Assembly: GCA_001829505.1 (NCBI GenBank)
Contig: MIBK01000064.1
Coordinates: 6,316 to 11,895 of the forward strand
Source of the DNA: Spirochaetes bacterium RBG_16_67_19
GTDB lineage: Bacteria > Spirochaetota > Spirochaetia > SZUA-6 > DRHE01
DNA length: 5,580 nucleotides
Reading direction: 5' to 3'
Below the pieces are notes generated by a model. That model saw only the letters and a list, made by a program, of their open reading frames with translations, was not told the origin of the DNA and did no database searches. Positions 5,083 through 5,580 of this stretch are shown here, one piece after another; positions within the stretch are counted from its first letter, which is position 1; each line of letters begins with the position of its first letter. The position numbers and the translations under genes are program-made.

Positions 5083-5580
5083 TGCGGACCAGCACGGGAC
5101 GGCATTCTTCGGCACGGGCCTCCGCGAACCGGGCTTCCGCGGCGCGGGTTTCCGCCTGGATCGTCAACAACATGGTCCTGCTGGGCCTGGTGTTTCTGCT
5201 GGTCTTCTTTTCGCTGCGCAATCCATTGTTCTTCTCGTTCGGCAACGCCCGCTCGATCCTCCGGCAGCTGGCGCCCATCGGCATCTACAGTTTCCCGGTC
5301 GCGCTCCTGCTGATCACCCGCTCGATCGACCTGTCGCTGGGCGCGGTGGTGGGCTTGGCCTCGGTGATCGGCATCGAGGTGATGAACGCGGCCGGCCTGC
5401 CGGCCGGCATCCTGGCCTTCCTGGGCGTCGGGCTGGCCGCCGGAGTGCTCAACGGGGCGCTGGTGAGCTATGCGGGTCTGAATCCGATCATCATCACTCT
5501 CGGCACCCAGATCGTTTTCCGGGGCTTGTCCCTTTCGGTTTCAGGCGGCAGGGCGGGCGTGCCGCCGGCGGCGTTCCTGC
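5082..5580 (+). CDS. Sugar ABC importer permease, RbsC type (N-terminal 166 residues, runs off the window)
   Basis: The ATG at 5082 shares its A with the ATPase stop (TGATG), and AGGA (5071-5074) stands 7 bases upstream, so translation is coupled. The visible part has a basic cytoplasmic tail (1-26), a first membrane helix about 27-45 (VLLGLVFLLVFFSL), and further hydrophobic stretches about 64-79, 84-102 and 107-130. The BPD_transp_2 family marks are TRSIDLSLGAVVGLA (79-93, like GGIDLSVG in RbsC), LNGALV (123-128) and NPIIITLGTQIVFRGLSL (134-151). Family members are about 310-340 residues, so roughly half is present. It should form the membrane channel fed by the binding protein. An unusual feature is the repeat-built tail before the first helix. 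Confidence 0.88.
   Translation, partial: MRTSTGRHSSARASANRASAARVSAWIVNNMVLLGLVFLLVFFSLRNPLFFSFGNARSILRQLAPIGIYSFPVALLLITRSIDLSLGAVVGLASVIGIEVMNAAGLPAGILAFLGVGLAAGVLNGALVSYAGLNPIIITLGTQIVFRGLSLSVSGGRAGVPPAAFL
5100..5159 (+). repeat. Four tandem 15-bp units encoding RxS(S/A)x pentapeptides
   Basis: Units at 5100-5114, 5115-5129, 5130-5144 and 5145-5159 translate as RHSSA, RASAN, RASAA and RVSAW (residues 7-26 of the permease). The middle two DNA units are closest (CGGGCCTCCGCG and CGGGCTTCCGCG) and the outer ones have diverged. The array is in frame and covers most of the N-terminal tail. It looks like a short slippage-derived expansion. Confidence 0.6.

Noticed and set aside
3595..5115. 506-codon open frame on the minus strand opposite the ATPase gene
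   Set aside because: It is antisense to an ATPase with clear motifs in order; its composition is shadow-like and it has no recognisable domain.
1..5580. CRISPR array, tRNA, rRNA, insertion sequence or attachment site
   Set aside because: No spaced direct repeats, cloverleaf, transposase or terminal repeats were seen; apart from the central control region and the 73-base gap the window is filled with coding sequence.

Overview
The window carries two divergently transcribed operons, both cut by the window edges, in GC-rich DNA with one AT-rich gap (about 2185-2290) between them. The GC-rich coding, the periplasmic binding protein without a lipobox (so probably a diderm), and the mature N-terminus GGGSEA after an AFA cleavage site would fit a GC-rich spirochaete-like bacterium. 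That assignment rests on one signal-peptide style and is weak.

Left half, minus strand, read from 2168 down to 1: three tightly packed genes for a thiamine-diphosphate (TPP) dependent 2-oxoacid or acetoin dehydrogenase complex. They are E1 alpha (1212-2168), E1 beta (245-1219, overlapping E1 alpha by 8 bases) and the lipoyl-bearing N-terminus of an E2-type subunit (1-241, incomplete). No E3, regulator or terminator is visible.

Centre, 2169-2348: a 180-base divergent control region. Each direction has a sigma70-like promoter with a 17-base spacer and an extended -10 (TGN) element. Between the two -35 boxes lie two small perfect dyads, and an 8-bp inverted repeat TATCATGA/TCATGATA places one arm at each extended -10. 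The rightward leader holds a GC-rich hairpin and a perfect AAGGAGG ribosome binding site before a GTG start.

Right half, plus strand: a CUT2/ribose-type sugar ABC importer in the order periplasmic binding protein (2349-3506), two-domain ATPase (3580-5082) and RbsC-type permease (5082 to the window end, incomplete; start overlaps the ATPase stop as TGATG). The 73-base gap between binding protein and ATPase is almost filled by two back-to-back hairpins and has no U-run. This suggests mRNA stabilisation or differential expression rather than termination.

Inferred working model: the importer brings in a small sugar-like or polyol-like compound, and the dehydrogenase complex oxidatively cleaves a catabolite of it (a 2-oxoacid or acetoin-like ketone) to an acyl-CoA. 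The substrate cannot be read from the sequence. The most unusual details are the ATPase's second nucleotide site, whose Walker B reads LVLCQPNQG instead of the usual DEPT form, the tandem intercistronic hairpins, and a four-copy 15-bp repeat coding RxS(A/S) pentapeptides at the permease N-terminus.
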